From NCBI GenBank assembly GCA_902551215.1, contig CACDCI010000003.1:1-44355 (forward strand): a stretch of 44,355 nt of DNA, in the 5' to 3' direction. Source of the stretch: an uncultured Pelagibacteraceae bacterium. GTDB taxonomy: Bacteria; Pseudomonadota; Alphaproteobacteria; Pelagibacterales; Pelagibacteraceae. Below the pieces are notes generated by a model. That model saw only the letters and a list, made by a program, of their open reading frames with translations. It had not been told where the DNA came from and did not search any database. This document shows positions 8,558 to 17,091 of the stretch, one piece after another. Position 1 is the stretch's first letter. Every line of letters begins with the position of its first letter. A program made the position numbers and the translations under genes.

Positions 8558-11402
8558 TTTTTCTTTCTTTTTTTAAAACACTAGTTAATTTATTAAGCCC
8601 TGTAGCATTAGACCCTTTAATCATTAAATAATCATTATTATTTATATTGTTTTTAATCAAATCAATTATTTGTGAAATTTCTTTTAAAATTAATCCTTTT
8701 TTCTTATTGTGAATATTTTTATAGGTTTCTCTTATATATTTACCAAAAACATGGACGTTGTTTAATGAAGAAGAATTAATTATTTTGCTTATTTCTAAGT
8801 GCAATTTTTTTGAATGTCTGCCAAGCTCTAACATATCGCCCAAAATTAGGTGTTTTTTATTATTTTTGCTATCGATTAAATCAAAATTATTAATTGAAGA
8901 TTTTAAAGACAAGGGATTTGAATTATAACTTTCATCAATAAGAAAAATTTTCTTTTTATTGATTGTGATTTTAGAGATATCACCGCGTCCGTATGGAATT
9001 TGATAGTTGTAAAAAATATTTTTATTTAAATTTTTGATATCTTTAAAAATTGAAATCACTGTAATAGCAGCAAGCAAATTTTTTAAATTATTTTCAAAAT
9101 TAGACGAAATAAAAAAATATTTCTTTTGATTATTAATATTTACATAAACTTTAAATTTTGTTTTTTCTTTTTTTATAGAAGTCAGACTAACTGTTGCACT
9201 TTTTTTATTCAAACTAAATGAATAAACTTTTAGTTTTTTTCTTATAGCTATCTTTCTATGAAATTTATAAAATTTATCATCGGCATTTAAAACTATTGAT
9301 CCACCACTCATAATGTTGTTCATTATCTCAGATTTTGCCAGTGCAATTTGCTTTAAATTTTTAAAATTTTTTGCATGAGCATAAGAAATATTTGTAATAA
9401 CTCCAACTTCTGGTTTGATAACCTTTGTTAATGTGTCTATTTCTCCCTTTTTATCCATTCCAACTTCAAAAACTCCAAAATTATCTCTTAAGTTTAAGTT
9501 AAACAAACTTAATGGAACCCCATATTTATTATTAAATGATTTATTGGAATAAGTTACACGACAAATTTTATTAAATGTCATTCCAATTAAGTCTTTCAAA
9601 GATGTTTTCCCACAACTTCCTGTTATAGCAATTATTTTTGCTGATGAATTTTCTCTCACTTTGCTTGAAGTTTTTGTTAGAAAATTCAAAGTATTTTTTA
9701 CTTTAATTTGTTTAGATTTTTTTTCTAAATTGCTAATTTTATTTACAATTGCTAACGATGCTTTTTTATTAAAAACCTCTCTTAAATAATGATTGCCATT
9801 TTTTCTTTTGCCTTTAATTGCAAAAAAAACATAATTTTTTTTTATTTCTTTTGAATTGATTGATGCATATTTCAATTTTGTTTTTAATGAAAAGTGATTT
9901 TGGCAACTTTCTTCTTTTAAAATATTTAATTTTAAGTCTTTTGATAAATGTTTATTTTTTTGTTTAATATTTTTTAAAATGCATTTTTTATCTGAAAAAA
10001 AATTTTTAAAATTTCCATAATCTTGAATATTTTCATGTCCCTTCCCTGCTACAACTAAAATTTCACCAGTTAGTAAATTTTTAATTGCTTCTTTAATTGC
10101 TTTTTCTCTACTGGGTATTTCATAAAGTTTTGATTTGTTAATTGTTTCTTTAATATTTGTTCTTATTGTTTTTGGATTTTCTTTTCTTGGATTATCATCG
10201 GTTAAATAAATTTTATTACAAAATTGATTTGCAATTTTACCCATTATAGGTCTCTTGAATTTATCTCTATCGCCTCCACATCCAAAAACAATGGAAATTT
10301 TATTATTTTTAAATTGATCTTTTAAATTTTGAAGGCATATTTTAAGAGCGTCTGGTGTGTGAGCATAATCTAAAATAACTTTAGAATTATTTCTAATTTT
10401 TCCAATTTTTTCTAATCTTCCATTAACAGGTTTCACTTTGCTAATAATTTTTACAATATTTTTAAAACTAATTTTACTTTTTTCTGCTGCAATCATCGCC
10501 ATTAATAGATTTTTAATCTGAATTTTCCCTATTAAATTTGTTTCAATATTGAAAAAATTATTTTTATACTTAATCTTAATAATTTGTTTTTCATTTATAT
10601 ATTCATGACCAACTATACTTGCGTCACCTTTTTCAAAACCAATAGTTTTTAAATTTAATTTTTTTTTTAAAGAAATTTTTTTAATTTTTTTATATTCTGG
10701 AATAGCTATATCTGTAATAATATTTGAATTTTTGCTAAGCAATTTTTTAAAAAGGTACAGCTTTGCATTTAAGTAATTTTTAAAGTTTTTATGATAATCT
10801 AAATGATCGTGAGATAGATTAGTAAAAAGAGCAGTGTTAAAATTTAATCCATCTAACCGATTCTGTTTTAGACCATGGCTAGATGCTTCAAGAATAACAT
10901 TGTCTATATTTTGTTTTTTCAATTTTTTTAAATGATAGCCAAGTTTAATTGGGTCCAATGTTGTATTGTTCACATCTACTTTGCTTGAAATAGTTTTAAT
11001 TCCTAGAGTTCCTATGGACGCTACTTTTTTTTTGTTTAATTTTAATATCTGAAAATAAAAATCAGCTATTGATGATTTGCCGTTAGTTCCTGTAACAGCA
11101 ATTAAATTTTTTGGTTTTTTTTGGTTAATTTTAAAAGCAATTTCAGAAAGTGTTTTTCTGACATTCTTGGTTCTTATATAAAGAATATTATTTTTTAAAC
11201 CTATAAATTTTTGATTTGATACAATTGTTCTAGCACCTTTTTTTATTGCATCTTTAATAAATTTATTACCATCAGTTTTGTTTCCTTTAATCGCAAAGAA
11301 AATGTTATTTTTTTTGCAGGACAAACTATTAAAGCTTAAACCCGAAAAAAAATGATTTTTATTTTTTAAATTATTATTTTTAAAATAGCTGCCGATCAAC
11401 AT
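8547..11402 (-). CDS. murEF: MurE-MurF fusion: meso-DAP-adding and D-Ala-D-Ala-adding ligase
   Basis: One 951-codon frame encodes two Mur ligases in tandem, with no stop or shift between them. Residues 1 to about 490 are MurE: P loop VTGTNGKSS at 103-111, ASSHGL, LDYAHTPDAL, and DNPR at 403-406, the motif linked to meso-diaminopimelate selection. Residues from about 495 onward are MurF: a second P loop at 593-601 that reads ITGSCGKTS instead of the usual GSNGKT, then YNSNPLS and LGDMLELG. Combined length is close to that of separate MurE plus MurF. MurE-MurF fusions are known in some other bacteria. The gene lies 4 bases after ftsI and overlaps mraY by 11. Confidence 0.96.
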   Translation of the reverse strand: MLIGSYFKNNNLKNKNHFFSGLSFNSLSCKKNNIFFAIKGNKTDGNKFIKDAIKKGARTIVSNQKFIGLKNNILYIRTKNVRKTLSEIAFKINQKKPKNLIAVTGTNGKSSIADFYFQILKLNKKKVASIGTLGIKTISSKVDVNNTTLDPIKLGYHLKKLKKQNIDNVILEASSHGLKQNRLDGLNFNTALFTNLSHDHLDYHKNFKNYLNAKLYLFKKLLSKNSNIITDIAIPEYKKIKKISLKKKLNLKTIGFEKGDASIVGHEYINEKQIIKIKYKNNFFNIETNLIGKIQIKNLLMAMIAAEKSKISFKNIVKIISKVKPVNGRLEKIGKIRNNSKVILDYAHTPDALKICLQNLKDQFKNNKISIVFGCGGDRDKFKRPIMGKIANQFCNKIYLTDDNPRKENPKTIRTNIKETINKSKLYEIPSREKAIKEAIKNLLTGEILVVAGKGHENIQDYGNFKNFFSDKKCILKNIKQKNKHLSKDLKLNILKEESCQNHFSLKTKLKYASINSKEIKKNYVFFAIKGKRKNGNHYLREVFNKKASLAIVNKISNLEKKSKQIKVKNTLNFLTKTSSKVRENSSAKIIAITGSCGKTSLKDLIGMTFNKICRVTYSNKSFNNKYGVPLSLFNLNLRDNFGVFEVGMDKKGEIDTLTKVIKPEVGVITNISYAHAKNFKNLKQIALAKSEIMNNIMSGGSIVLNADDKFYKFHRKIAIRKKLKVYSFSLNKKSATVSLTSIKKEKTKFKVYVNINNQKKYFFISSNFENNLKNLLAAITVISIFKDIKNLNKNIFYNYQIPYGRGDISKITINKKKIFLIDESYNSNPLSLKSSINNFDLIDSKNNKKHLILGDMLELGRHSKKLHLEISKIINSSSLNNVHVFGKYIRETYKNIHNKKKGLILKEISQIIDLIKNNINNNDYLMIKGSNATGLNKLTSVLKKERKNAL

Positions 11403-11406
11403 GGAG

Positions 11407-13098
11407 TTAATTAACTTCTACATATTTTGTGGCTAAAATGGGTCCGATTTTCTCTATAATTTTGCCTGCAATTTCAACTGATGTCCAACCAGCAGTATTG
11501 TAAGGAGTTCCAGTTTGTTTCCATCCACTACCATCTTTGTAATGATAAACATATTCTTTCGAAAGCTTTGGTTCATCTAATAAAATTAATAAAACATACT
11601 TTGGTTTTGATGTAGGAAATATTGATACAAAAGTATTAATTTTATCTTTTGTATATGTGCCATATTTTATTTTTTCAGCTGTTCCAGTTTTTCCACCAAT
11701 CTCATAACCTTTTATATTTGCAAACGTAGCAGTTCCTTCTTTAGTTGATACTACTTTTCTTAAAATAGGATTTATTTTTTCTGAAACCGATGCTTTTAAA
11801 ATTCTATCTCCTTTTGTTTTTTTTTTTAAAGTGTTCTTAATTAAAGTTGGTTTAATATCATAACCACCATTTGTTATAATTGAGTAACCTTTTGCTAGCT
11901 GCAATGGTGTGGTTGTTATACCGTGACCAAATGATGATGTAGCAAGTTTACATTTTCCCCATGTAAATGGGATAGGTTGACCAACTTCTTCAATATCAAA
12001 TTCAATTTTACTCAAAACTCCAATATTTTCTAAAAAAAATTTAAATTTTTCTATTCCTATTTTTTGTCCAATTCTAACGGAACCTATATTCCCTGATCTT
12101 ATTAAAATTTGTTCAGCAGTTAAATCTGAAGGAATTTCATTATCATATTCTCCTATTGGTCTTCCAGCGCATGTAATTTTTTTTGGTAGATCACTAAATT
12201 CAGTTTCTGGTTCAATAACTTCTTCATTTAATCCAGCAGCAATAGTAAAAGTTTTAAAAACAGAGCCAAGTTCATAAACACCTTTAGTCGCTCTATTTAT
12301 ATAATTAACATCTTTAATATTTTCTCTTTTGTTAAGGTTAAAATCTGGCAATGAAATCATTGATAATATTTCTCCATTATTAACATTCATGAGAATTGCT
12401 GCACTTCCTATGTATTGAAAAACTTCTTGAAACTTTATTAACTCTTGTCTAATTAGAAATTGTATATCTGTATCAACAGTTAATTGTAATGGTTCTTTTC
12501 TAGTTTTTAACTCATAATCAAAAAATTTTTCTATTCCTGATACACCATTATTGTCATCATCTATCTGTCCAATGATGTGGCTAAATAAATTTTCATGTGG
12601 ATATAATCTAGTTATTTGTTCTTCAAATCTTATAGATTTATCTCCCAAAAGACGAATTTCTTCAATTTGATTATGAGTAAGTCTTTTCTTAAAACGAAAA
12701 TATTTTTTATTTTTAATTTTTTTTTTAAATTTATTATAGTCTTCTCCTGGAAATAATATTTTCAATCTTATTAAAAGTTTTTTTTCATCAATAATTGAAT
12801 TTGGATTGATCCCAATAGTTTGTGTGTTGACAGCTTTAGCAATAAAATTGCCATTATTATCTAATATATCAGCCCTATAATTTTTTTTTATTGGTAAAAA
12901 TTTTTCTATTTTTATTTTAGAATTTAAAGAACCCAAATAAAAAACCTTGATAGAATAAATTACAGAAACCATAAAAAATACAAAATAAATAAATGCAATT
13001 CTATTAAATGTAATATTTAAATTAGATTTATTTTTTTTATATGAAAACTCACTTTCATAATCTTCCAAAACAAATATTTCGCTATTATCATTTTTCAT
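11407..13098 (-). CDS. ftsI: Septal peptidoglycan transpeptidase FtsI (PBP3)
   Basis: A 563-residue class B penicillin-binding protein that cross-links septal peptidoglycan with FtsW. Seen: a cytoplasmic tail and one membrane anchor at about residues 30-55, the dimerisation domain, then the transpeptidase motifs SVFK (catalytic Ser), SGN and KTGTAEK. The last residues hold a Trp-Thr stretch near the membrane face. Normal length. The ATG at 13096-13098 overlaps the ftsL end by 11 bases; murE-F follows after 4 bases. Confidence 0.96.
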   Translation of the reverse strand: MKNDNSEIFVLEDYESEFSYKKNKSNLNITFNRIAFIYFVFFMVSVIYSIKVFYLGSLNSKIKIEKFLPIKKNYRADILDNNGNFIAKAVNTQTIGINPNSIIDEKKLLIRLKILFPGEDYNKFKKKIKNKKYFRFKKRLTHNQIEEIRLLGDKSIRFEEQITRLYPHENLFSHIIGQIDDDNNGVSGIEKFFDYELKTRKEPLQLTVDTDIQFLIRQELIKFQEVFQYIGSAAILMNVNNGEILSMISLPDFNLNKRENIKDVNYINRATKGVYELGSVFKTFTIAAGLNEEVIEPETEFSDLPKKITCAGRPIGEYDNEIPSDLTAEQILIRSGNIGSVRIGQKIGIEKFKFFLENIGVLSKIEFDIEEVGQPIPFTWGKCKLATSSFGHGITTTPLQLAKGYSIITNGGYDIKPTLIKNTLKKKTKGDRILKASVSEKINPILRKVVSTKEGTATFANIKGYEIGGKTGTAEKIKYGTYTKDKINTFVSIFPTSKPKYVLLILLDEPKLSKEYVYHYKDGSGWKQTGTPYNTAGWTSVEIAGKIIEKIGPILATKYVEVN

Positions 13099-13363
13099 TA
13101 TTTTCTTCTTTGATTTTTTTAATTTTAGTAATATCTAAAGGAATTAAGTTTTTCTCAAAATATTTAGATTGATATTCAATCAATTTTTTAGGTGTAGTTA
13201 AATAATTATACTCTAATAATTCTAATTCATATTTATTTTTTAAAATACTTATTTTTTCTTTAGCGCTATAAATTTGACTCTCTAGTTTCTTTGTAGAATT
13301 TTTTGTGACAGTAGTAAATATTGTTAAAAAAATGATAAAAAAAATTAAAAATAATTTTTTCAT
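13088..13363 (-). CDS. ftsL: FtsL-like divisome protein
   Basis: A 91-residue protein with an N-terminal membrane segment (about residues 3-20) and a Lys/Glu-rich helical, coiled-coil-prone part with spaced Leu residues, the general layout of FtsL. FtsL sequences are poorly conserved, so the name depends mainly on its place between rsmH and ftsI. The start shares an ATGA with the rsmH stop and the end overlaps ftsI by 11 bases. Confidence 0.8.
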   Translation of the reverse strand: MKKLFLIFFIIFLTIFTTVTKNSTKKLESQIYSAKEKISILKNKYELELLEYNYLTTPKKLIEYQSKYFEKNLIPLDITKIKKIKEENNEK

Positions 13364-14370
13364 AATTTTTCAGAATAATTTTCAATTTTAATTAAATAAT
13401 TAAATTTATTTAAAATATCAGTTTCAAAGTTAGAAATATTTTTTTCTTTAATAGCAAATCTTAGTTTGGCTGATCTTGAAGGTTTATTTTCTTTAATTTC
13501 TTCAGTAGATGGGGTTATGGGCTTTTTGTTAATTAATTTAAATAGATTATTTTTTTTTTTTTCTTGAGGCATATATCTTGATACGCCTTTTGTTTTTGAT
13601 AAACTTCTAAAAAAATACTTAATTATTCTATCTTCTAAAGAATGAAAACTTACAACTGCAATAATTCCCCCTTCATCTAAAACTTTAGCTGCATTAATTA
13701 ATCCATAAATCAGTTCACTAATCTCTTTATTTACAAAAATTCTTAAAGCCTGAAAAACCTTTGTAGCGCTGTGAATTTTATAATTTTTTCTTATTTTTAA
13801 TGATTCTATGATTTTTACCAATTTTTGTGTGTCAATTTCCTTTATTTCTCTTTCTTTAGCAATTTTATAAGCAATTCTTTTACTATCTCTTTCTTCTCCA
13901 AAAAATTTAAATATTTTTTCTAAATATTTTTTATCTAACTTATTAATAGCATCTTTTGCTGAAAAATTATTTAAACCCATTTTCATGTTAAGTTCACCAG
14001 AAGCATCAAAAGACAAACCTTTTTTGGGATTTTTTATTTGAGCATATGAATAGCCAAGATCAAAAATTACTGCTTTAATTTTTTCTTTGGTTAATTCTAA
14101 ATCATTTATTTCACTAAATTTTTTATTTTTAAAAATAAACCTATTTTTAAATTTTTTCTCTAGTTCTAATGCAATTTTTTTTGTATCTTTATCTCTATCT
14201 AAAGCAATTATTTTGGTATTTGAAAATTCAAGGATTTTTTTAGTGTGTCCACCTTGGCCAAATGTGCAGTCAATAAATGTGCCACCATATTGAGGGGTAA
14301 TAATGCTAATTATTTCATCTAGCAATACCGGATAGTGTTTTTGTCTTTTCGGTATTATGGTGGCAATCAT
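13360..14370 (-). CDS. rsmH: 16S rRNA (cytosine-1402-N4)-methyltransferase RsmH (MraW)
   Basis: A 336-residue SAM-dependent methyltransferase acting on C1402 in the 30S decoding centre. Seen: [10 protein letters not shown] near the N terminus, the SAM-binding [32 protein letters not shown], and [14 protein letters not shown], followed by a C-terminal NKPITPS and a SRSAKLRFA motif. All are standard for RsmH. In most dcw clusters it follows mraZ directly; here ftsZ and a small ORF intervene. It starts 18 bases after ftsZ. Confidence 0.97.
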   Translation of the reverse strand: MIATIIPKRQKHYPVLLDEIISIITPQYGGTFIDCTFGQGGHTKKILEFSNTKIIALDRDKDTKKIALELEKKFKNRFIFKNKKFSEINDLELTKEKIKAVIFDLGYSYAQIKNPKKGLSFDASGELNMKMGLNNFSAKDAINKLDKKYLEKIFKFFGEERDSKRIAYKIAKEREIKEIDTQKLVKIIESLKIRKNYKIHSATKVFQALRIFVNKEISELIYGLINAAKVLDEGGIIAVVSFHSLEDRIIKYFFRSLSKTKGVSRYMPQEKKKNNLFKLINKKPITPSTEEIKENKPSRSAKLRFAIKEKNISNFETDILNKFNYLIKIENYSEKL

Positions 14371-14388
14371 TTATTTTTTTGAAGACCA

Positions 14389-15825
14389 TTAGTTTTTCTG
14401 TCTTCTCAAAAATGCTGGTATTTCTAAATCATCTTCTTCAGATTTATTTTCATCTTCGTCAGATGGTAAAAATTCTTGAGCAGAGCCATCATCGACTGAG
14501 TCAAAAAGTTTTGGATCCTCATCTTCAATCGCAAAATTTTCTAAACCATTTGAAGGTTTTTCCTCTTCTTTGTTCTCTTCAATATTTACTTCTGTTTTGC
14601 TTTCTTGATTGTTTAAGACTTGCTCATTATATTCTTGGTTAAGATCTTTTATTTCATCTGTTGAACAAACATCTTGCGATGTCTCAGTCACAATTTCATT
14701 TTCTAATTTTAATGCATTAGCACCATCTACTGCGGTGGTATGCATTGAATTTGAAAAATTAAAAGATTGTGCAGAACCAATATTAGAAAAATCTGAATAA
14801 CCTGGGTTCCGATTTTGTATTCTGTGAACCATGTTTATAACTGATTTTGCCTCTGGTTGTTGACCATCAAGAGCTGTTGCAACTATTGAAACTCTCATTT
14901 TTCCATCAAGCGAAGGATCTGTTATTGCGCCAATTATTAATTCAGCTTCTGGATCAACCTCAGCTCTTACTTTATTTACAGCTTCATCAACTTCAAAAAG
15001 TTTAAGATCTTTTCCGCCTGTAATATTAACTAGTAAGCCTTTAGCCCCTTTTAAAGTGTAATCATCTATTAAAGGATTGCTAATTGCCATCTCTGCTGCT
15101 TTAATTGCTCTTCCTTCTCCTTCGGCTTGACCAGTGCCCATCATTGCTTTGCCCATTGAACTCATAACTGTTTCAACATCAGCAAAATCTAAATTTATTA
15201 AACCAGGTCTCACCATTAAATCAGTCACACTTTGTACGCCATGCAACAATACGTCATTTGAAAGCTCAAAAGACTCTTCAAATGTTGTTTGTTCACTTGC
15301 AATTTTAAATAAGTTTTGATTTGGAATTACAATAATTGTATCAACGTGTTTTCTTAATTCTTCAAGACCTTGTTGGGCTCTTCTCATCCTTGAAGGTCCC
15401 TCATATAAAAAAGGCAATGTGACAACACCAACTGTTAGTATATTTAATTCTTTTGCTGCTCTTGCTATTACATGAGCAGATCCAGTTCCAGTTCCTCCAC
15501 CCATTCCAGCGGTTATGAAAACCATATTTGCACCTTGTAAAGTATTTACAATATCGTTTAATGATTCATCTGCAGCAGCTTGACCAATGTCTAACTTTGA
15601 TCCAGCTCCCAATCCTTTTGTTAAATTTAATCCAATTTGTATTTTTTGTGTCGCTTTACTATGTTTTAAGTCTTGAGCGTCAGTATTTACTGCAATAAAT
15701 TCTACACCTTGAAGTCCAGACTCTATCATTCCATTGATTGCATTTCCTCCTGCTCCTCCAACTCCAAGAACTAGTATTCTTGGTTTTAATTCTCTTATTT
15801 CCGGTTGTTTAAAGTTAATTGTCAT
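14389..15825 (-). CDS. ftsZ: Cell division GTPase FtsZ (at the head of the dcw operon)
   Basis: A 478-residue tubulin homologue that forms the Z ring. Seen: [12 protein letters not shown] near residue 20, NTDAQDL, the GTP signature GGGTGTGS at 109-116, the T7 loop region NLDFADV, and a long acidic linker (from about residue 370) ending in the conserved tail [11 protein letters not shown] that binds FtsA and other partners. Full length for alphaproteobacteria. A strong Shine-Dalgarno (AGAGGGGGG) precedes the ATG at 15823-15825, inside the end of the upstream small ORF. The position between mraZ and rsmH is unusual, since ftsZ normally follows ftsA. Confidence 0.98.
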   Translation of the reverse strand: MTINFKQPEIRELKPRILVLGVGGAGGNAINGMIESGLQGVEFIAVNTDAQDLKHSKATQKIQIGLNLTKGLGAGSKLDIGQAAADESLNDIVNTLQGANMVFITAGMGGGTGTGSAHVIARAAKELNILTVGVVTLPFLYEGPSRMRRAQQGLEELRKHVDTIIVIPNQNLFKIASEQTTFEESFELSNDVLLHGVQSVTDLMVRPGLINLDFADVETVMSSMGKAMMGTGQAEGEGRAIKAAEMAISNPLIDDYTLKGAKGLLVNITGGKDLKLFEVDEAVNKVRAEVDPEAELIIGAITDPSLDGKMRVSIVATALDGQQPEAKSVINMVHRIQNRNPGYSDFSNIGSAQSFNFSNSMHTTAVDGANALKLENEIVTETSQDVCSTDEIKDLNQEYNEQVLNNQESKTEVNIEENKEEEKPSNGLENFAIEDEDPKLFDSVDDGSAQEFLPSDEDENKSEEDDLEIPAFLRRQKN

Positions 15826-15997
15826 GTCCCCCCTCTTTATTTTTTATTAAGTTATAGTTTTTTTCTAACTTATTGAAAGTGTTAGTCCAAAACTCATACG
15901 CCCAAGTACCTTTCATAGATTTTTCTATCACGGTTAAACATTTGTATTGTAGATTTTCTATCTTTTGCCTTAAAATATATTCTTCCATCTTTTGCAT
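15815..15997 (-). CDS. Small protein of unknown function between mraZ and ftsZ
   Basis: A 60-residue frame whose product I do not recognise. It lacks a signal peptide and membrane segment and is rich in Lys, Glu, Asn and aromatics, with a motif WAYEFWTN in mid protein and probably helical ends. Evidence that it is real: it fills the gap between mraZ and ftsZ almost exactly, a GAGGA ribosome site (16005-16009) sits 7 bases before its ATG and overlaps the mraZ stop, and its end overlaps the ftsZ start by 11 bases, an overlap length seen at several other junctions of this operon. A second in-frame ATG lies three codons in. A division-related role is only guilt by association. Confidence 0.72.
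   Translation of the reverse strand: MQKMEEYILRQKIENLQYKCLTVIEKSMKGTWAYEFWTNTFNKLEKNYNLIKNKEGGHDN
15828..15836 (-). promoter_or_regulatory. Strong Shine-Dalgarno of ftsZ
   Basis: AGAGGGGGG on the minus strand, two bases upstream of the ftsZ ATG by its edge, within the last codons of the small upstream ORF. It is much richer in G than most starts in this window, suggesting high FtsZ translation. It also forces the Gly-Gly in the C terminus of the small protein. Confidence 0.7.
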
Positions 15998-16004
15998 TAT
16001 TTTT

Positions 16005-16009
16005 TCCTC
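16005..16009 (-). promoter_or_regulatory. Shine-Dalgarno of the 60-codon ORF
   Basis: GAGGA on the minus strand, 7 bases before the ATG at 15995-15997 and overlapping the mraZ TGA. It supports the start choice and the reality of this small gene. Confidence 0.6.
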
Positions 16010-16451
16010 ATCTTTCCCATTTAAGGCTTGCTCTATTTATATTAGATTTCTTTCTTGCATGGGCCCTAAATTTTTCAAATATTGTTGGTTCCCAAATTTG
16101 AAATGTTTTACCTTGGCCAACAAATAAGATGCTATTTTTAATTTTTGCATGTTTTAATAATTTTTGCGTTAAAGAAATTCTTCCTTCGGTATCAAATTGT
16201 AAGTTAATACTTTCAGATAAAATTGATGTCGCAAAGTAATCTTTCTTTTCTTCAAAAGGATTTAAAGCGTCAATTGTATTCGAAATTTTTTCTATTCTGT
16301 CTTGTGGCCAAGCTTCTATTGATTGATTGTTAAACGATGGATAACAAACTACTCCGTTGTACCCTAAGTTTGAAAGGTATGATCTAAAGCTAGCTGGCAC
16401 TGACACCCTTCCTTTTTTGTCTAATTTGTTCTCGTAAGTCGATAAAAACAT
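16008..16451 (-). CDS. mraZ: MraZ, transcriptional regulator of the dcw operon
   Basis: A 147-residue protein with two AbrB-like SpoVT-type repeats, each carrying the DXXGR motif: DKKGR at residues 11-15 and DTEGR in the second half. MraZ forms ring-shaped oligomers and, in studied bacteria, binds repeated short boxes upstream of its own gene to control the dcw operon. Matching boxes are present here (16480-16503). First gene of the operon, with a candidate promoter just upstream; normal length. Confidence 0.97.
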   Translation of the reverse strand: MFLSTYENKLDKKGRVSVPASFRSYLSNLGYNGVVCYPSFNNQSIEAWPQDRIEKISNTIDALNPFEEKKDYFATSILSESINLQFDTEGRISLTQKLLKHAKIKNSILFVGQGKTFQIWEPTIFEKFRAHARKKSNINRASLKWER

Positions 16452-16479
16452 AATTCATAATTTCCAATATCTCCCTTAT

Positions 16480-16503
16480 TGGGAATATATGGGATATTAT
16501 GGG
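16480..16503. promoter_or_regulatory. Candidate MraZ operator: three TGGG boxes at 10-bp spacing
   Basis: On the plus strand TGGG occurs at 16480, 16490 and 16500, i.e. TGGGA-N5-TGGGA-N5-TGGGT. In E. coli MraZ recognises TGGGN direct repeats separated by 5 bases. The array overlaps the candidate -10 element of the mraZ promoter, so bound MraZ would block polymerase. Box orientation is opposite to transcription. Function is inferred from pattern and place. Confidence 0.75.
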
Positions 16504-16522
16504 TTTTCAACTTACACGTCAA
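16494..16522 (-). promoter_or_regulatory. Candidate sigma-70 promoter of the mraZ/dcw operon
   Basis: On the minus strand: TTGACG (16517-16522), a 17-base spacer, then TAATAT (16494-16499). The expected transcript start is near 16487, giving a leader of about 36 bases. It lies downstream of the rnpB terminator, in the only stretch able to hold the operon promoter. The region 16523-16624 shows no other feature I can support. Confidence 0.7.
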
Positions 16523-16624
16523 TCTCTAATTTTGGGCTATTTCACAACAATATTTAAGTACCCACTAGATGTTGTAAGGTCAATTATTTATTTAGTTAAA
16601 ACCAACTTGTGAAAGAAAATAGAG

Positions 16625-16650
16625 AACAAAAATGATTCAGGAATGAATCA
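16625..16650 (-). terminator. Intrinsic terminator downstream of rnpB
   Basis: On the minus strand TGATTCA-TTCC-TGAATCA forms a perfect 7-bp stem with a 4-base loop, followed directly by TTTTTGTT. It lies about 45 bases beyond the rnpB 3' end and separates that transcript from the mraZ promoter. It is the clearest intrinsic terminator in the window. Confidence 0.8.
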
Positions 16651-16694
16651 AAAGAAGAACATTTAAAATTAATAATTTAGCAATGTGGATAAAC

Positions 16695-17052
16695 TTGCCA
16701 GACAAACTATAAGCCGGGTTCTGTCTTTTAAACTTATCATTTATCTAGGCTTAAAATCACTTTTAAGCTCAAGCAACTAACCCTGATGACTAGCCAAAGA
16801 CTGCTTTTAGTTTTTCAACAATGTCATCTCTACTTAGTCTTGCTCCCAGTGGGGTTTTCCATGCACTAATTGTTACCAATATAGCCGGTGTGCTCTTACC
16901 ACACCTTTTCACCCTTGCCTTGATATGGCGGTTTATTTTCTGTGGCACTATCCCTAGGGTTTCCCCCGCCAGGCATTACCTGGCACCGTGTCTTTGCAGA
17001 GCCCGGACTTTCCTCTTTAAAAAATTAAAGCGATAAGTCGTTTATCTGGCAA
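16695..17052 (-). ncRNA. rnpB: RNase P RNA (M1 RNA)
   Basis: Catalytic RNA of RNase P, which trims tRNA 5' leaders. On the minus strand the conserved 5' core GAGGAAAGTCCGGGCTC, the P4-region segments, and the 3' core GACAGAACCCGGCTTATAG are all visible. The ends pair as helix P1 (TTGCCAGATAAAC with GTTTGTCTGGCAA, one G-U), which sets the boundaries at about 358 nt. The ORF on the opposite strand at 16821-17036 is an artefact of this RNA. Confidence 0.96.
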
Positions 17053-17059
17053 TTTGGAA

Positions 17060-17065
17060 TTTATA
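17060..17065 (-). promoter_or_regulatory. Candidate -10 element of rnpB
   Basis: TATAAA on the minus strand ends 7 bases before the 5' end of the RNase P RNA, the expected distance. No good -35 box is seen at 16-18 bases; a TTGAAA lies at only 14. It suggests rnpB has its own promoter although the amidase gene ends just upstream on the same strand. Confidence 0.45.
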
Positions 17066-17091
17066 ACTAAATTCTTAATTTTCAAGAAAAA

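Noticed and set aside
14379-14642. 87-codon plus-strand ORF overlapping the ftsZ 3' end
   Set aside because: Antisense shadow of the ftsZ linker; no ribosome site, and the translation is low complexity.
16555-16590. Second promoter upstream of mraZ (TTGACC near 16576-16581)
   Set aside because: At 17 bases the -10 would be TACTTA, a poor match; the downstream TTGACG/TAATAT pair is much better.
16821-17036. 71-codon plus-strand ORF in the track
   Set aside because: It lies wholly antisense to the RNase P RNA, whose conserved core and P1 pairing explain the sequence.
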